A DNA stretch of 59,256 nt from Nonomuraea ceibae (lineage in GTDB: Bacteria; Actinomycetota; Actinomycetes; Streptosporangiales; Streptosporangiaceae). The stretch spans positions 1-59,256 of the forward strand of contig NZ_JAHKRO010000057.1 in the NCBI RefSeq assembly GCF_019396325.1, read 5' to 3'. The position numbers were made by a program, and so were the translations under genes. Positions 1-8,061 of the stretch are shown one piece after another. Position 1 is the first letter of the stretch; the number at the start of each line of letters is the position of its first letter. The notes beneath the pieces were generated by a model, which was given only the letters and a program-made list of their open reading frames with translations, had not been told where the DNA came from and searched no databases.

Positions 1-150
1 GGCGGGACTGCCGGCCGCCCGGGGCCCGGAGGGCGGCGCCGGCGGCGGGGACGGCGGGCGGCGGCGGGCGCGCCGCCCGTATGGAGCGTTCATGGGAACG
101 CAACATCTTCTTCACCTGACCGCGTTTTTGTCATGGATCTGACCCAAATG

Positions 151-179
151 TTGCATGTGTCTCCTGGTCGCGCGATAGT
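151..179 (+). promoter_or_regulatory. Putative vegetative promoter of the two-component operon
   Basis: TTGCAT at 151-156 and GATAGT at 174-179 are separated by exactly 17 bp and resemble -35 and -10 hexamers of the main actinomycete sigma factor. They lie in the only AT-richer stretch before the histidine kinase start at 218. The region 1-217 holds no convincing gene; its first 80 bases are extremely GC-rich and of unclear role. Assigned by pattern only. Confidence 0.4.
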
Positions 180-217
180 TTGGAGAACGCTCAACGCGCG
201 GCGGCGGAGGGGGGACA

Positions 218-1318
218 TTGGAGGCGGCACACGGGGCCACGGGGGACCCGGCGGAATTAGTCGAATCGTGTCGTGATTTAATCCTCAACGAATTCGAATC
301 AGCCCTTCAGACCGCCGGTAACGTCGTCTTCGCAGATCAGAGCGCGCGCGAGCTCGCGCTCTCCACCGCCCGTCAGGTGCTCGACGACGTGGCGGCCACG
401 CTCCGTGCCGGAAAGGTGCAGGTGGGCGAGCTCTATCAATTTCACGCGCGCGAGGTGGGAAACGCGCGGGCCGCGGGCGGCGTCCATCCCAAAGCCTCAC
501 TTGAGGCGGGCTCACTTTTCTTCCGTGCGGCGTTGCGGCATTTGACCCGGGGGCTGGCGGACGCGTACGACTCGCCCGCCGACCTGATCACGCTGGCCGT
601 CAGCGGCATGGAGGAGAGCCTGTCCCGGCGCGTGCGCGAGTCGGCCGACAGCTACCACAGCTTCCTGCTCAACCAGGTCCACGAGGCCCAGGACGACGAG
701 CGCCGCCGCATCGCCCGCGAGCTGCACGACCGCATCGGCCACGGCGTCAGCGTCGCCCACCAGCAGCTCGCGCTGTCGGAGGTATACCGTCCGGTGGACG
801 CCGCCCGCGCCGCCGCCAAGATCAGCCTCGCCCAGCAGGCCGTCCAGGAGACGATGGAGAACCTGCGCCAGATCACCTCCGAGCTGCACCCGCAGGTCCC
901 GGTCAAGAGCCTGGAGAAGGCGCTGCTCGGCTTCATCGAGACCGTCGAGGACGACGTGGTCTCCGTCGGGCTCGACGTGAGCGGCGACGAGTCGTGGGCC
1001 CCGCCGCGCGTCCTCGACGAGGCGTTCCTCATCGTCCGCGAGGCCGTGCGCAACGCGCTCGGCCACGGCCGCCCCAAGCTCGTCGTGGTCCGGGTGAACA
1101 TCGCCCCGCACGAGCTGTCGGCCTCCGTCCAGGACAACGGCCACGGCTTCGACCCTGCCCGGGCCCGCGAGCACGACGGCGTCGGCCTCACCTCCATGCG
1201 CGAGCGCGCCGAACTGCTCGGCGGCCGGGTGCTCATCTCCAGCGAGCCGGGCCGGGGCTGCCTGGTCCAGCTCTTCGTCCCACTCAAGAGGCGGCCCGGT
1301 GGACAGCGCGACGCCTGA
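218..1318 (+). CDS. Soluble NarL-type sensor histidine kinase
   Basis: A 366-residue cytosolic kinase that should phosphorylate the response regulator encoded next to it. No membrane segment or signal peptide is visible, so the stimulus is probably intracellular. Residues 1-150 form a poorly conserved sensor region. The HisKA_3 dimerisation helix has the motif ARELHDRIGH with phospho-acceptor His170. The HATPase domain shows the N box around Asn279, the DNGHG loop at 306-310 and GVGL at 321-324. The start is TTG, preceded by a GGAGGGGGGA ribosome binding site. Codons 14 and 21 are TTA (257-259 and 278-280), rare in such genomes and read by the bldA tRNA. It overlaps the regulator gene by 20 nt, so the two are co-translated. 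Confidence 0.9.
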   Translation: MEAAHGATGDPAELVESCRDLILNEFESALQTAGNVVFADQSARELALSTARQVLDDVAATLRAGKVQVGELYQFHAREVGNARAAGGVHPKASLEAGSLFFRAALRHLTRGLADAYDSPADLITLAVSGMEESLSRRVRESADSYHSFLLNQVHEAQDDERRRIARELHDRIGHGVSVAHQQLALSEVYRPVDAARAAAKISLAQQAVQETMENLRQITSELHPQVPVKSLEKALLGFIETVEDDVVSVGLDVSGDESWAPPRVLDEAFLIVREAVRNALGHGRPKLVVVRVNIAPHELSASVQDNGHGFDPARAREHDGVGLTSMRERAELLGGRVLISSEPGRGCLVQLFVPLKRRPGGQRDA

Positions 1319-1967
1319 CACCCGGATCTCCGTGGTCCTGGTCGACGATCACGCCCTGTTCCGGGAGGGCCTGCGGGAGATCCTGGAGTCGGTCGGCGAC
1401 ATCAGCGTGGCCGGGGAGGCCGGCGACTCCGCCACCGCCGTGCGCGTGGTCGCCGAGACGCTGCCCGACGTGGTGCTGCTCGACGTGGAGATCCCCGGCG
1501 ACGAGGTGACCGAGACCGTCGGCCGCATCCGCGCGCTCTCGCCGGAGACCGGCATCATCATCCTCAGCATGTACGACGGCCCGCACCTGCTCACCCGGCT
1601 GCTGGCCGCCGGCATCCGCGGCTACCTGCTCAAGAGCGTGCACCGGCACGAGCTGATCTCGGCCGTGCGCAGCGTCCACGAGGAGCCGTCGCGGCTCGTG
1701 CTGGCCGTCTCCCGCAGCAGCCTGGCCCGCGTCGAGGCGCCCTCGACCGGCGTGCTGTCGGACAAGGAGCTGGAGGTGCTGCAGCTGGCCGCGCAGGCGC
1801 TCAGCAACAACCAGATCGCCCGCCGGCTCGGCCTGGCCGAGGCGACGGTCAAGCGCCACATGCGCAACATCTTCGTCAAGCTGAACGCCGCCTCCCGCAT
1901 CGACGCCGTCAACAAGGCCCTGGCCGCCTCGCTCATCCCGCCTCAGAGCAGGGGCGGCGACGACTGA
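1299..1967 (+). CDS. LuxR/NarL-family response regulator
   Basis: A 222-residue DNA-binding regulator paired with the overlapping kinase. The receiver domain (about 10-125) has the acidic pair D16-D17, phospho-acceptor Asp62 in LLDVEIPG, a Ser in the Thr/Ser position near 90 and Lys112. A LuxR-type helix-turn-helix fills about 155-215 (motif NNQIARRLGLAEATVKRHMR). The GTG start lies inside the kinase gene. Its 3' end overlaps the convergent aldo/keto reductase gene by 25 bp, leaving no room for a terminator. It is a candidate controller of the cluster at a developmental checkpoint, because its operon carries TTA codons. Targets are unknown. Confidence 0.9.
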   Translation: MDSATPDTRISVVLVDDHALFREGLREILESVGDISVAGEAGDSATAVRVVAETLPDVVLLDVEIPGDEVTETVGRIRALSPETGIIILSMYDGPHLLTRLLAAGIRGYLLKSVHRHELISAVRSVHEEPSRLVLAVSRSSLARVEAPSTGVLSDKELEVLQLAAQALSNNQIARRLGLAEATVKRHMRNIFVKLNAASRIDAVNKALAASLIPPQSRGGDD

Positions 1968-2908
1968 CCCGACGGGCAGGCCGGGAAGAGCTCCGCCAGC
2001 GCGTCGCGGGTCGCCGACGGCACCTCGACCGACGAGGCCGCCAGGTTCATCTCCAGATGCACCGGGTCGCGCGTGCTCGGGACCGGCACCACGTAGTCGC
2101 CCTGCGCCAGCAGCCAGCTCAGCGCGAGCCGGCCGGCCCCCACGTCGAGCCGGGCGGCCATCGCCTCCAGCGACTTCAGCTGCGGCGCGCACGCCTCGCG
2201 CTGCTCGGCGTCGAAGCGCGGATCGGCGTGCCGCCAGTCGCCCGGCCCGAGCGCCGGGCGTGACCCCATCCGGCCGGTGAGGAACCCGCGGCCCAGCGGC
2301 CGGGCGGCGACCACGGCGATGCCGAGCTCCCGCACGGTGTCGAGCAGCCCCTGCGACGGCCGCCGCCCCCACAGCGAGAACTCCACGGCGACCGCGCTGA
2401 TCGGGTGCACCGCGTGCGCCCGCCGCACCTGCTGCGGGGTGCCGCCGGTCAGCCCCACATGGGCGATCTTCCCGGCCGCCACCAGCTCCGACAGCCGCTG
2501 CACGCCCGCCTCCACGGGCACGCGCTCGTCCTGGCAGTCGAGGTAGAACAGGCCGATGCGGCCGGTGCGCAGCCGCCTGAGCGAGGCGTCGCAGTCACGC
2601 TCCAGGGAGCCGGGCCGCCCGTCGGACTCCACGGTCCCGCGCGGGCCGTGACGGCGCACCCCGCCGCGCGTGGCCACCACCACGCCGTCGCCCCGGCGCG
2701 CGACCGCCTTGCCGATCATGCTCTCCACGTGGCCCGCGGCGTAGAAGCCCGCCGTGTCGAGAAAGGTCACGCCGGCGTCGAGCGCCGCCCGGAGCAGCCG
2801 GTCGGCGTCGGTGTCGCCGACGGGCCCGTAGGCGCCGGACAGGGCGAGCGAGCCGAGCCCGACGCCGGAGATAACCGGCCCCGACGGGCCGAGCCTCGTG
2901 TACCGCAC
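1943..2908 (-). CDS. Aldo/keto reductase-like protein with altered catalytic tetrad
   Basis: A 321-residue (beta/alpha)8 aldo/keto reductase-like protein of normal family length. The chosen GTG at 2908 has the upstream AAGGGGA site; an in-frame ATG at 2980 would add 24 poorly conserved residues. Asp51 and Tyr56 of the tetrad are present in FLDTAGFY. The catalytic Lys position holds Arg81 (VVVATRGG) and the His position holds Asp124 (LFYLDCQD). The C-terminal nucleotide-binding signature near VVPVPSTRDPVHLEMN is kept. It could be a keto-sugar reductase with unusual chemistry, a non-redox lyase or isomerase, or an inactive binding protein. It is divergent from the phosphopantetheinyl transferase and shares a regulatory region carrying AGGGGT elements with it. 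Confidence 0.8.
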   Translation of the reverse strand: MRYTRLGPSGPVISGVGLGSLALSGAYGPVGDTDADRLLRAALDAGVTFLDTAGFYAAGHVESMIGKAVARRGDGVVVATRGGVRRHGPRGTVESDGRPGSLERDCDASLRRLRTGRIGLFYLDCQDERVPVEAGVQRLSELVAAGKIAHVGLTGGTPQQVRRAHAVHPISAVAVEFSLWGRRPSQGLLDTVRELGIAVVAARPLGRGFLTGRMGSRPALGPGDWRHADPRFDAEQREACAPQLKSLEAMAARLDVGAGRLALSWLLAQGDYVVPVPSTRDPVHLEMNLAASSVEVPSATRDALAELFPACPSGQSSPPLL

Positions 2909-3188
2909 GAATCCCCTTACATTCCGTCGCTTTCCACGTGTGCGCCTTCCTATCAAAAGGGGCTTCAAATCGCGTGGCAACCCCGTACTTCACAAAGTGT
3001 GGGATTGGTCAGTCAACCCCCGATGTGCCCCTGCGCATGATAGGGGACCTCCCGGCTTCCCGGCCACGCCGGAACCCCTGTCCCTACCCCAGAAAATCCG
3101 GCGACACCCATAAAGATGATTGGCCTTCCTTTCGGCCGCCCTGGACGGCGGCTAATGTGCCGGTTATACGGGGTGCGAGGAGGATTAG
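2909..3188. promoter_or_regulatory. Divergent regulatory region with AGGGGT-type elements
   Basis: A 280-bp non-coding stretch between the reductase (-) and the phosphopantetheinyl transferase (+). It holds one exact ACCCCTG element at 3074-3080 (CAGGGGT on the minus strand) followed at once by TCCCTACCCC, so the minus strand carries two heptamer-like units in tandem. A TAGGGGA variant lies at 3041-3047. The exact element recurs in three other divergent regions of this cluster. Probable regulator binding region; the bound protein is unknown. Confidence 0.45.
3141..3169 (+). promoter_or_regulatory. Putative promoter of the phosphopantetheinyl transferase operon
   Basis: CTGGAC at 3141-3146 and TTATAC at 3164-3169 are 17 bp apart and resemble -35/-10 hexamers. 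The predicted transcript would start close to 3176 with a very short leader that still contains the GAGGAGGA ribosome binding site before the GTG at 3189. Confidence 0.35.
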
Positions 3189-3899
3189 GTGATCGAGGAG
3201 ATCCTGCCGGTGACGGTCAAGTCTTTCGACACCTTCACCGACCCGGCCGGCGTCATCCTCTTCCCGGAGGAGGCCGCGCTGGTGCGCCGCGTGGCCGTCA
3301 AGCGCCGGGCCGAGTTCACCACCGCCCGCGACTGCGCTCACCGGGCCATGCGGCGGCTCGGCCTCGACCCCGTCCCGATCCTCAGCGGCTCCTACGGCGA
3401 GCCGCTCTGGCCGCCCGGCGTCATCGGCAGCATCACCCACTGCGCCGGCTACCGGGCCGCCGCCGTCAGCGCCGAGCCCGGCGCCGTCGGCATCGACGCC
3501 GAGCCCGACGCGCCGCTGCCGCCCGGGGTGCTGGAGGTCGTCTCCGTCCCCGGCGAGCGCGACATGCTGCGCCGCCTGGCCGAACGCCACCCGCGCACGA
3601 GCTGGGACCGGCTGCTGTTCAGCGCCAAGGAGTCCGTCTACAAGGCGTGGTTCCCGCTGGCCGGGCGCTGGCTCGACTTCCAGGACGCCGTGGTCAGCGT
3701 CGACCCGCTGCGCGGCACGTTCCGGGCCGAGCTGCTGGTGCCGGGGCCGCGCTGGATGGGCCGCCCGCTCACCGGGTTCAGCGGCAGGTGGCGCACCGGC
3801 GGCGGGCTCATCGTCACCGCCGTCGCCGCGATCGCCGCCGCGCACACCGTCCCGCCGGCCGTCCCGCCCGCCCGCGGTCACGAGAGCACGCTGCGATGA
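3189..3899 (+). CDS. 4'-phosphopantetheinyl transferase, Sfp/EntD-PptT type
   Basis: A 236-residue transferase that would move phosphopantetheine from coenzyme A to the conserved Ser of carrier proteins, presumably those of the PKS, free ACP and free PCP genes here. Diagnostic motifs are SITH at 81-84, the metal-binding GIDAE at 101-105 (Asp103, Glu105) and FSAKESVYKAW at 144-154 (Glu148, Lys152). The start is GTG after a GAGGAGGA site. Its stop overlaps the next ATG as ATGA, so it is translationally coupled to the flavin enzyme. It is the only clearly intact carrier-activating enzyme in the window; the two AcpS-like proteins further on are degenerate or frame-shifted. Confidence 0.93.
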   Translation: MIEEILPVTVKSFDTFTDPAGVILFPEEAALVRRVAVKRRAEFTTARDCAHRAMRRLGLDPVPILSGSYGEPLWPPGVIGSITHCAGYRAAAVSAEPGAVGIDAEPDAPLPPGVLEVVSVPGERDMLRRLAERHPRTSWDRLLFSAKESVYKAWFPLAGRWLDFQDAVVSVDPLRGTFRAELLVPGPRWMGRPLTGFSGRWRTGGGLIVTAVAAIAAAHTVPPAVPPARGHESTLR

Positions 3900-4732
3900 G
3901 GTTCGGCGTCGTGCTCATCGCCGAGGACTGCTCCAGGAACGCCTGGGTGACCCGGTGCCGCCGCGCCGAGGCGCTCGGCTACGACGTGATCGCCGTGCCC
4001 GACCACCTGAACCTGCTCGCGCCGTTCCCCACCGCGCTGCTCGCCGCCGAGGCCACCGAACGGCCGCTCATCGGCACGTACGTGCTCAACGCCTCCTTCC
4101 ACCGGCCCGCCCTGCTCGCCCGCGACGTCGTCACGCTCGACCGGCTCATGGACGGGCGGCTGGAGCTCGGGCTCGGCACCGGCTACGTGCGCGCCGAGTT
4201 CGAGGCGGCCGGGCTGCCGTTCGGCGCGGGCGCCCGTGCGCGCACGCTGGAAAGGCTCGTCGCCGAGCTCGACCGGCTGCTGGACCGCAAGCGCCCGCCC
4301 CTCATGATCGGCGGGCACGGCGACCGGGTGCTCGCCCTGGCCGCCCGCACCGCCGAGATCGTCAGCTTCACCGGCGCCCCCTACCGGCCCGAGTACGGCA
4401 GGACCGCGCTCGTCGACGCCGCCACGCTGCTGGAGCGGGTCGCGCACGTGCGCGCCGAGTCGGCCGGGCGGGCCGCGCCGCCGGAGCTCAACGTGCTGTC
4501 CAAGGCCACCGTGCTGACCCGCGACCGCCGCGCCGGGCTGGAGGGCCTGCGCCGCTACGCCCCCGACCTCACCACCGCCCAGCTCCTGGACGTGCCGACG
4601 CTGTTCGCCGGCACCCCGGCCCAGATCGCCGAGCAGGTCAGGCGCGACCGGGAACGGTTCGGCTTCACCTACGTCACCGTGATGGACTCCGCGATGGAGG
4701 ACTTCGGCGAGGTCATCGCGCACCTCCGCTGA
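3896..4732 (+). CDS. Luciferase-like (LLM class) flavin- or F420-dependent oxidoreductase
   Basis: A 278-residue TIM-barrel oxidoreductase of the luciferase-like group that uses FMN or F420. Family features are the N-terminal MRFGVVL strand, AEALGYDVIAVPDHL near 25-40, the GRLELGLGTGYVR segment near 90-100 and LMIGGHGDRVLALAA near 145. The start codon overlaps the stop of the phosphopantetheinyl transferase gene, so they form a two-gene operon. The 3' end overlaps the convergent 2,3-dehydratase gene by 20 bp. A hydroxylation or redox step on the polyketide or sugar is possible; the sequence does not settle substrate or cofactor. Confidence 0.8.
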   Translation: MRFGVVLIAEDCSRNAWVTRCRRAEALGYDVIAVPDHLNLLAPFPTALLAAEATERPLIGTYVLNASFHRPALLARDVVTLDRLMDGRLELGLGTGYVRAEFEAAGLPFGAGARARTLERLVAELDRLLDRKRPPLMIGGHGDRVLALAARTAEIVSFTGAPYRPEYGRTALVDAATLLERVAHVRAESAGRAAPPELNVLSKATVLTRDRRAGLEGLRRYAPDLTTAQLLDVPTLFAGTPAQIAEQVRRDRERFGFTYVTVMDSAMEDFGEVIAHLR

Positions 4733-6071
4733 CCGGCTCGCTCGCCAGCCCGTGCAGGCAGGCGTTCAGGCTGCGCGCCTGCACGTTCAGGTAGTAGCTG
4801 TGCCGCAGCAGCGCGTCGAGCTGGTGCAGCGCGAGCCAGCGGAAGGACGGGTGGCCGGGCAGCGGGTCCTCGTCCGTCTCCACCACCAGATAGCGGTTGC
4901 GCGCGTGGAAGAAGCGCCCGCCCTCCTCCGACAGGACGGTGTCGTAGCGCACCCGCTCCGGCGGCGCCGCGAGCACGTGCGCCAGCAGCGGCGGCCGGGC
5001 CGACGCCGGCAGGTGGTCGTAGTTGCCCGGCGTGCACTGCACGGTCGGGGCCAGCTCCACCACGTCGGTGTAGCCGGGCTCGACACGGGCGTGCACCAGC
5101 GCGTGCAGCACCCCGCCGATCGGCCGGACGAGGAAGGCGACCAGCCCGGTGCCCACCGGCTCGATCATCGGCTGCGTCCACCGGTCGACCTCCCGGCCGC
5201 GCGCCTCCACGCGCACGCCGATCACGTCGAAGAACCTGCCGCTCTCGTGCGTGATGCGGCCCGCGTCCCGGTGCCAGCGGCGCAGCCGGTTCAGCGGCAG
5301 CGGGCTGGCCTGCACGTCCACCGTCGAACGGATGCCGCTCAGCCAGCTCAGCACCTCCTGCACGTCGTGCCGGGCGCCCGCCAGCGGGTCGCGCGAGCGG
5401 GCCAGCAGGCCGCCGAACCCGTCACCGCCGAACCCGCCGCCGCCCGGCTCGTCCAGCGCCGGCAGGCACGCCAGCACCGTCCGCGCGTCCATGTTGACCA
5501 GGTCCGGCACCGACAGCAGGTCGCGCACCAGCCGCAGTGGCAGCCACCGGAACCCCTCGGCCGCCGCCACCTCCTCGCCGACCTCCACGACCATGTTCCG
5601 GTTGCGCTTGCGGTAGAACCACGCGCCCTGCTCCGACTGGCGCACGTCGGCCAGCACCCGGCCGCGCCGCTCCCGGAAGAAGTCCAGGTACGGCACCGCC
5701 CGCCCCCGGTGCACGCCCGTGTAGTTGCTCCTGGTCGCCTGCACGGTGGGGGAGAGCTGCGGCCCGTCGACGTTGCCCGGCTCGTTCTTGGCCTGCATCA
5801 GCAGGTGCGGCACGCCGCCCGGCCGCTTGAGCAGGATGCCGAGGATGCCCGCTTCGGGCTGGTTGATGATGGGCTGCGTCCAGGCCGGCACCGCCCACCC
5901 GGGGCGGCGCACGTCCAGCCCCTCGACGGTGAAGAACCGGCCGCTGCGGTGGTGGATGTTGCCCGTCGCCGGGTCCTCGTGCCAGCCGGCCAGCTCCTCC
6001 AGGGGGAGCCGGGTCACGCTCATCGACGTGTGCCCGGCCATCTCGCGCAACCACTCGTGTACGTCGCTGAT
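4713..6071 (-). CDS. NDP-hexose 2,3-dehydratase
   Basis: Catalyses loss of the C2 hydroxyl from a TDP-4-keto-6-deoxyhexose, the committed 2-deoxygenation step of deoxysugar pathways (EvaA/TylX type). The two-fold internal repeat typical of the family is clear: SGRFF, a WTQP(I/M)I element, EPG(N/Y), SPTVQ or APTVQ, and FRWL each occur twice, in the N- and C-terminal halves. The start is uncertain. Conserved sequence begins at about VHEWL, GGAG lies six bases before an ATC codon at 6071, the first in-frame ATG is at 6041, and no ATG, GTG or TTG nearby upstream has a well-placed site. The coordinates follow the ATC option (about 452 residues). It overlaps the convergent flavin enzyme gene by 20 bp. 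Confidence 0.88.
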   Translation of the reverse strand: MSDVHEWLREMAGHTSMSVTRLPLEELAGWHEDPATGNIHHRSGRFFTVEGLDVRRPGWAVPAWTQPIINQPEAGILGILLKRPGGVPHLLMQAKNEPGNVDGPQLSPTVQATRSNYTGVHRGRAVPYLDFFRERRGRVLADVRQSEQGAWFYRKRNRNMVVEVGEEVAAAEGFRWLPLRLVRDLLSVPDLVNMDARTVLACLPALDEPGGGGFGGDGFGGLLARSRDPLAGARHDVQEVLSWLSGIRSTVDVQASPLPLNRLRRWHRDAGRITHESGRFFDVIGVRVEARGREVDRWTQPMIEPVGTGLVAFLVRPIGGVLHALVHARVEPGYTDVVELAPTVQCTPGNYDHLPASARPPLLAHVLAAPPERVRYDTVLSEEGGRFFHARNRYLVVETDEDPLPGHPSFRWLALHQLDALLRHSYYLNVQARSLNACLHGLASEPVSGGAR

Positions 6072-6230
6072 GGCAGGCTCCTCACAACGGTTTTCCCACC
6101 GCCGACGCTGCCACCGGCCACGCGAGCCGCTCAACCCCTGCCTTGCGCCCCCACCCCTGTCCCGCGCGAGGTCAGAGGATAGGGGTTCTGCACTGGGCCG
6201 CCGCATTCCTACCCTTCTAGGGTGGACGCC
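6072..6230. promoter_or_regulatory. Divergent regulatory region with three YAGGGGT elements
   Basis: A 159-bp gap between the 2,3-dehydratase (-) and the DUF1707 gene (+). It carries ACCCCTG at 6134-6140 and 6153-6159 (same orientation, 19 bp apart) and TAGGGGT at 6180-6186 in the opposite orientation. A separate small dyad, ACCCT-TCT-AGGGT, lies at 6211-6223 just before the ATG at 6231 and overlaps its ribosome binding site. Paired same-strand heptamers are the usual layout of SARP binding sites, and a SARP is encoded in this cluster, but binding is inferred. Confidence 0.5.
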
Positions 6231-6827
6231 ATGACCGATCACCGGGAAGTGCGGGCCAGTGACCACGACCGCGAGAGAGTCGCCGAGATGCTGCGCGTGG
6301 CCGTCAGCGAGGGACGCATCAGCCTGGAAGAGCTGAACGACCGCGTCGACCGCACCTACTCCGCCCGCACGCTGGGCGAGCTGGACGACGTCGTGGCCGA
6401 CCTGCCGCACCCCGGCCCGCCGTCCGCGGCGGTCGCGGCGACCGCGGCGCTGCCCGCACCCGTGGGCGGCGCGTTACAGCTGCACACGACCAGCGGCAAG
6501 CTCGCCCAGGTGGGCCGCTGGAGCGTGCCCGCCTACCTGAGCGCCAAGGCGGGCCGGTGGGGCAAGGTGCGCGTCGACTTCACCCGGGCCGACTGCCCGC
6601 ACCGGGAGGTGCGGCTCGACATCGAGATCACCTCCTGGTTCGGCGACATCACCGTGGTGGTGCCGCGCGGCTGGATCGTCCGGGACGAGGAGGTCGTCCG
6701 CCGGTGGATGGGCGCCGTCTACAACCGCCCGCCCGTGCCGCTCGCGCCCGACGGCGTGACCGTGCGGCTCACCGGATACGTGCAGACCGGCGACGTCTGG
6801 GTGCGCTATCGCCGGGACACCGACTAA
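6231..6827 (+). CDS. DUF1707 (SHOCT-like) domain protein
   Basis: A 198-residue protein common in actinomycetes and of unknown biochemical role. The DUF1707 domain spans about residues 8-55, with RASDHDRERVAEMLRVAV and GRISLEELNDRVDRTYSAR. The C-terminal half is beta-rich and ends with a basic stretch; no confident membrane helix is seen. ATG 6231 is preferred over GTG 6222 because GGGTGG sits at the right distance. Codon 82 (6474-6476) is TTA, so translation may depend on bldA. It lies only 10 bp before the sugar C-methyltransferase, so this TTA gene leads the sugar operon and could make it developmentally timed. A regulatory or membrane-associated role is possible. Confidence 0.82.
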   Translation: MTDHREVRASDHDRERVAEMLRVAVSEGRISLEELNDRVDRTYSARTLGELDDVVADLPHPGPPSAAVAATAALPAPVGGALQLHTTSGKLAQVGRWSVPAYLSAKAGRWGKVRVDFTRADCPHREVRLDIEITSWFGDITVVVPRGWIVRDEEVVRRWMGAVYNRPPVPLAPDGVTVRLTGYVQTGDVWVRYRRDTD

Positions 6828-6837
6828 GGAGGAGCGC

Positions 6838-8058
6838 ATGGCGTGCCGGATCTGCTCGGGCCGTCTCCACCCTTTCGCCGACTTCGGCCGCCAGCCGGTC
6901 TCCGACGCCTTCGTCCTCCCCGCCGACCCCGGGGAGGAGTTCTTCTTCGACCTGGCCGTCGGCGTGTGCGAGAGCTGCGCCATGGTGCAGCTCCTGCACG
7001 AGGTGCCGCGCGAGCGGATGTTCCATGACGGCTACCCGTACCTGTCGTCCGGCTCCGCCGTGATGCGCGAGCACTTCCGCGCCCTGGCCGGGCGGCTGCT
7101 CGCCACCGAGCTGACCGGGCCCGACCCGTTCGTCGTCGAGCTGGGCTGCAACGACGGCACCATGCTGGCCACGATCGCCGCCGCCGGCGTCAGGCACCTC
7201 GGCGTCGAGCCGTCCGGCGGCGTCGCCGACCTGGCCGCCGCCCGCGGCGTGCGGGTGCGCAAGGACTTCTTCGAGGCCGCCACCGCCGCGAGCATCCGCG
7301 CCTTCGACGGGCCCGCGGACGTCGTCTACGCCGCCAACACCCTGTGCCACATCCCCTACCTCGACTCGATCATGAAGGGAGTCGCCACGCTGCTGCGGCC
7401 CGGCGGCGTGTTCGTCTTCGAGGACCCGTACCTCGGCGACGTCGTCGAGCGCGCCTCCTTCGACCAGATCTACGACGAGCACTTCTACCTCTTCTCCGCC
7501 ACCTCCGTGCGCGCGATGGCCCGCCGCCACGGCTTCGAGCTCGTCGACGTCGAACGGCTGCCCGTGCACGGCGGCGAGGTCCGCTACACGCTCGCCCGCG
7601 AGGGCGCCAGGACCCCCACGGCCGCCGTGGCCGAGCTGCTGGTCGCCGAGGAGGCCGCCGAGCTGGCCGCCCCCGCGACGCTCTCCGCCTTCGCCGGCCG
7701 CGTCGCCGGCATCCGCGACGGCCTCGTGGACCTGCTGACCGGCCTGCGCGCGCGGGGTGCCACCGTGTACGGCTACGGCGCCACCGCCAAGAGCGCCACC
7801 GTGCTCAACTACTGCGGCATCGGCCCCGGCCTCGTCCCGCTGATCTGCGACACCACCCCGGCCAAGCAGGGCAGGCTCACGCCCGGCTCGCACATCCCCG
7901 TCCTCGGCCCGGAGGCGTTCGCCGACCCGTACCCCGACTACGCGCTGCTGTTCGCCTGGAACCACGCCGAGGAGATCATGGCCAAGGAGACGGCGTTCCG
8001 CGACGCGGGCGGCTCCTGGATCCTGTACGTGCCGGACGTCTACCTCGTCAGGGGATGA
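6838..8058 (+). CDS. NDP-sugar C-methyltransferase (TylCIII/EvaC/TcaB9 family)
   Basis: A 406-residue SAM-dependent enzyme that adds a methyl branch to a keto-sugar nucleotide, in this family usually at C3. The N-terminal zinc site is CRIC at 3-6 with CESC at 44-47. The SAM-binding motif VELGCNDGTML lies at about 100-110, EDPYLGD and YDEHFYLFS follow, and the family-typical C-terminal Rossmann-like domain contains YGYGATAKSATVLNY. The start has a perfect AAGGAGGA site. It is followed after 3 bp by the epimerase gene. With the 2,3-dehydratase and 3-aminotransferase it predicts a 3-amino-3-C-methyl-2,3,6-trideoxy sugar. Confidence 0.92.
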   Translation: MACRICSGRLHPFADFGRQPVSDAFVLPADPGEEFFFDLAVGVCESCAMVQLLHEVPRERMFHDGYPYLSSGSAVMREHFRALAGRLLATELTGPDPFVVELGCNDGTMLATIAAAGVRHLGVEPSGGVADLAAARGVRVRKDFFEAATAASIRAFDGPADVVYAANTLCHIPYLDSIMKGVATLLRPGGVFVFEDPYLGDVVERASFDQIYDEHFYLFSATSVRAMARRHGFELVDVERLPVHGGEVRYTLAREGARTPTAAVAELLVAEEAAELAAPATLSAFAGRVAGIRDGLVDLLTGLRARGATVYGYGATAKSATVLNYCGIGPGLVPLICDTTPAKQGRLTPGSHIPVLGPEAFADPYPDYALLFAWNHAEEIMAKETAFRDAGGSWILYVPDVYLVRG

Positions 8059-8061
8059 CCC

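Noticed and set aside
81..119. Short 12-codon frame before the histidine kinase
   Set aside because: It has no ribosome binding site, is not conserved-looking and is shorter than can be judged. It could at most be the tail of a gene left of the window.
100..154. GCAACAT/ATGTTGC inverted pair before the kinase gene
   Set aside because: Only 7 bp with a 41-bp gap; easily due to chance and not repeated elsewhere in the window.
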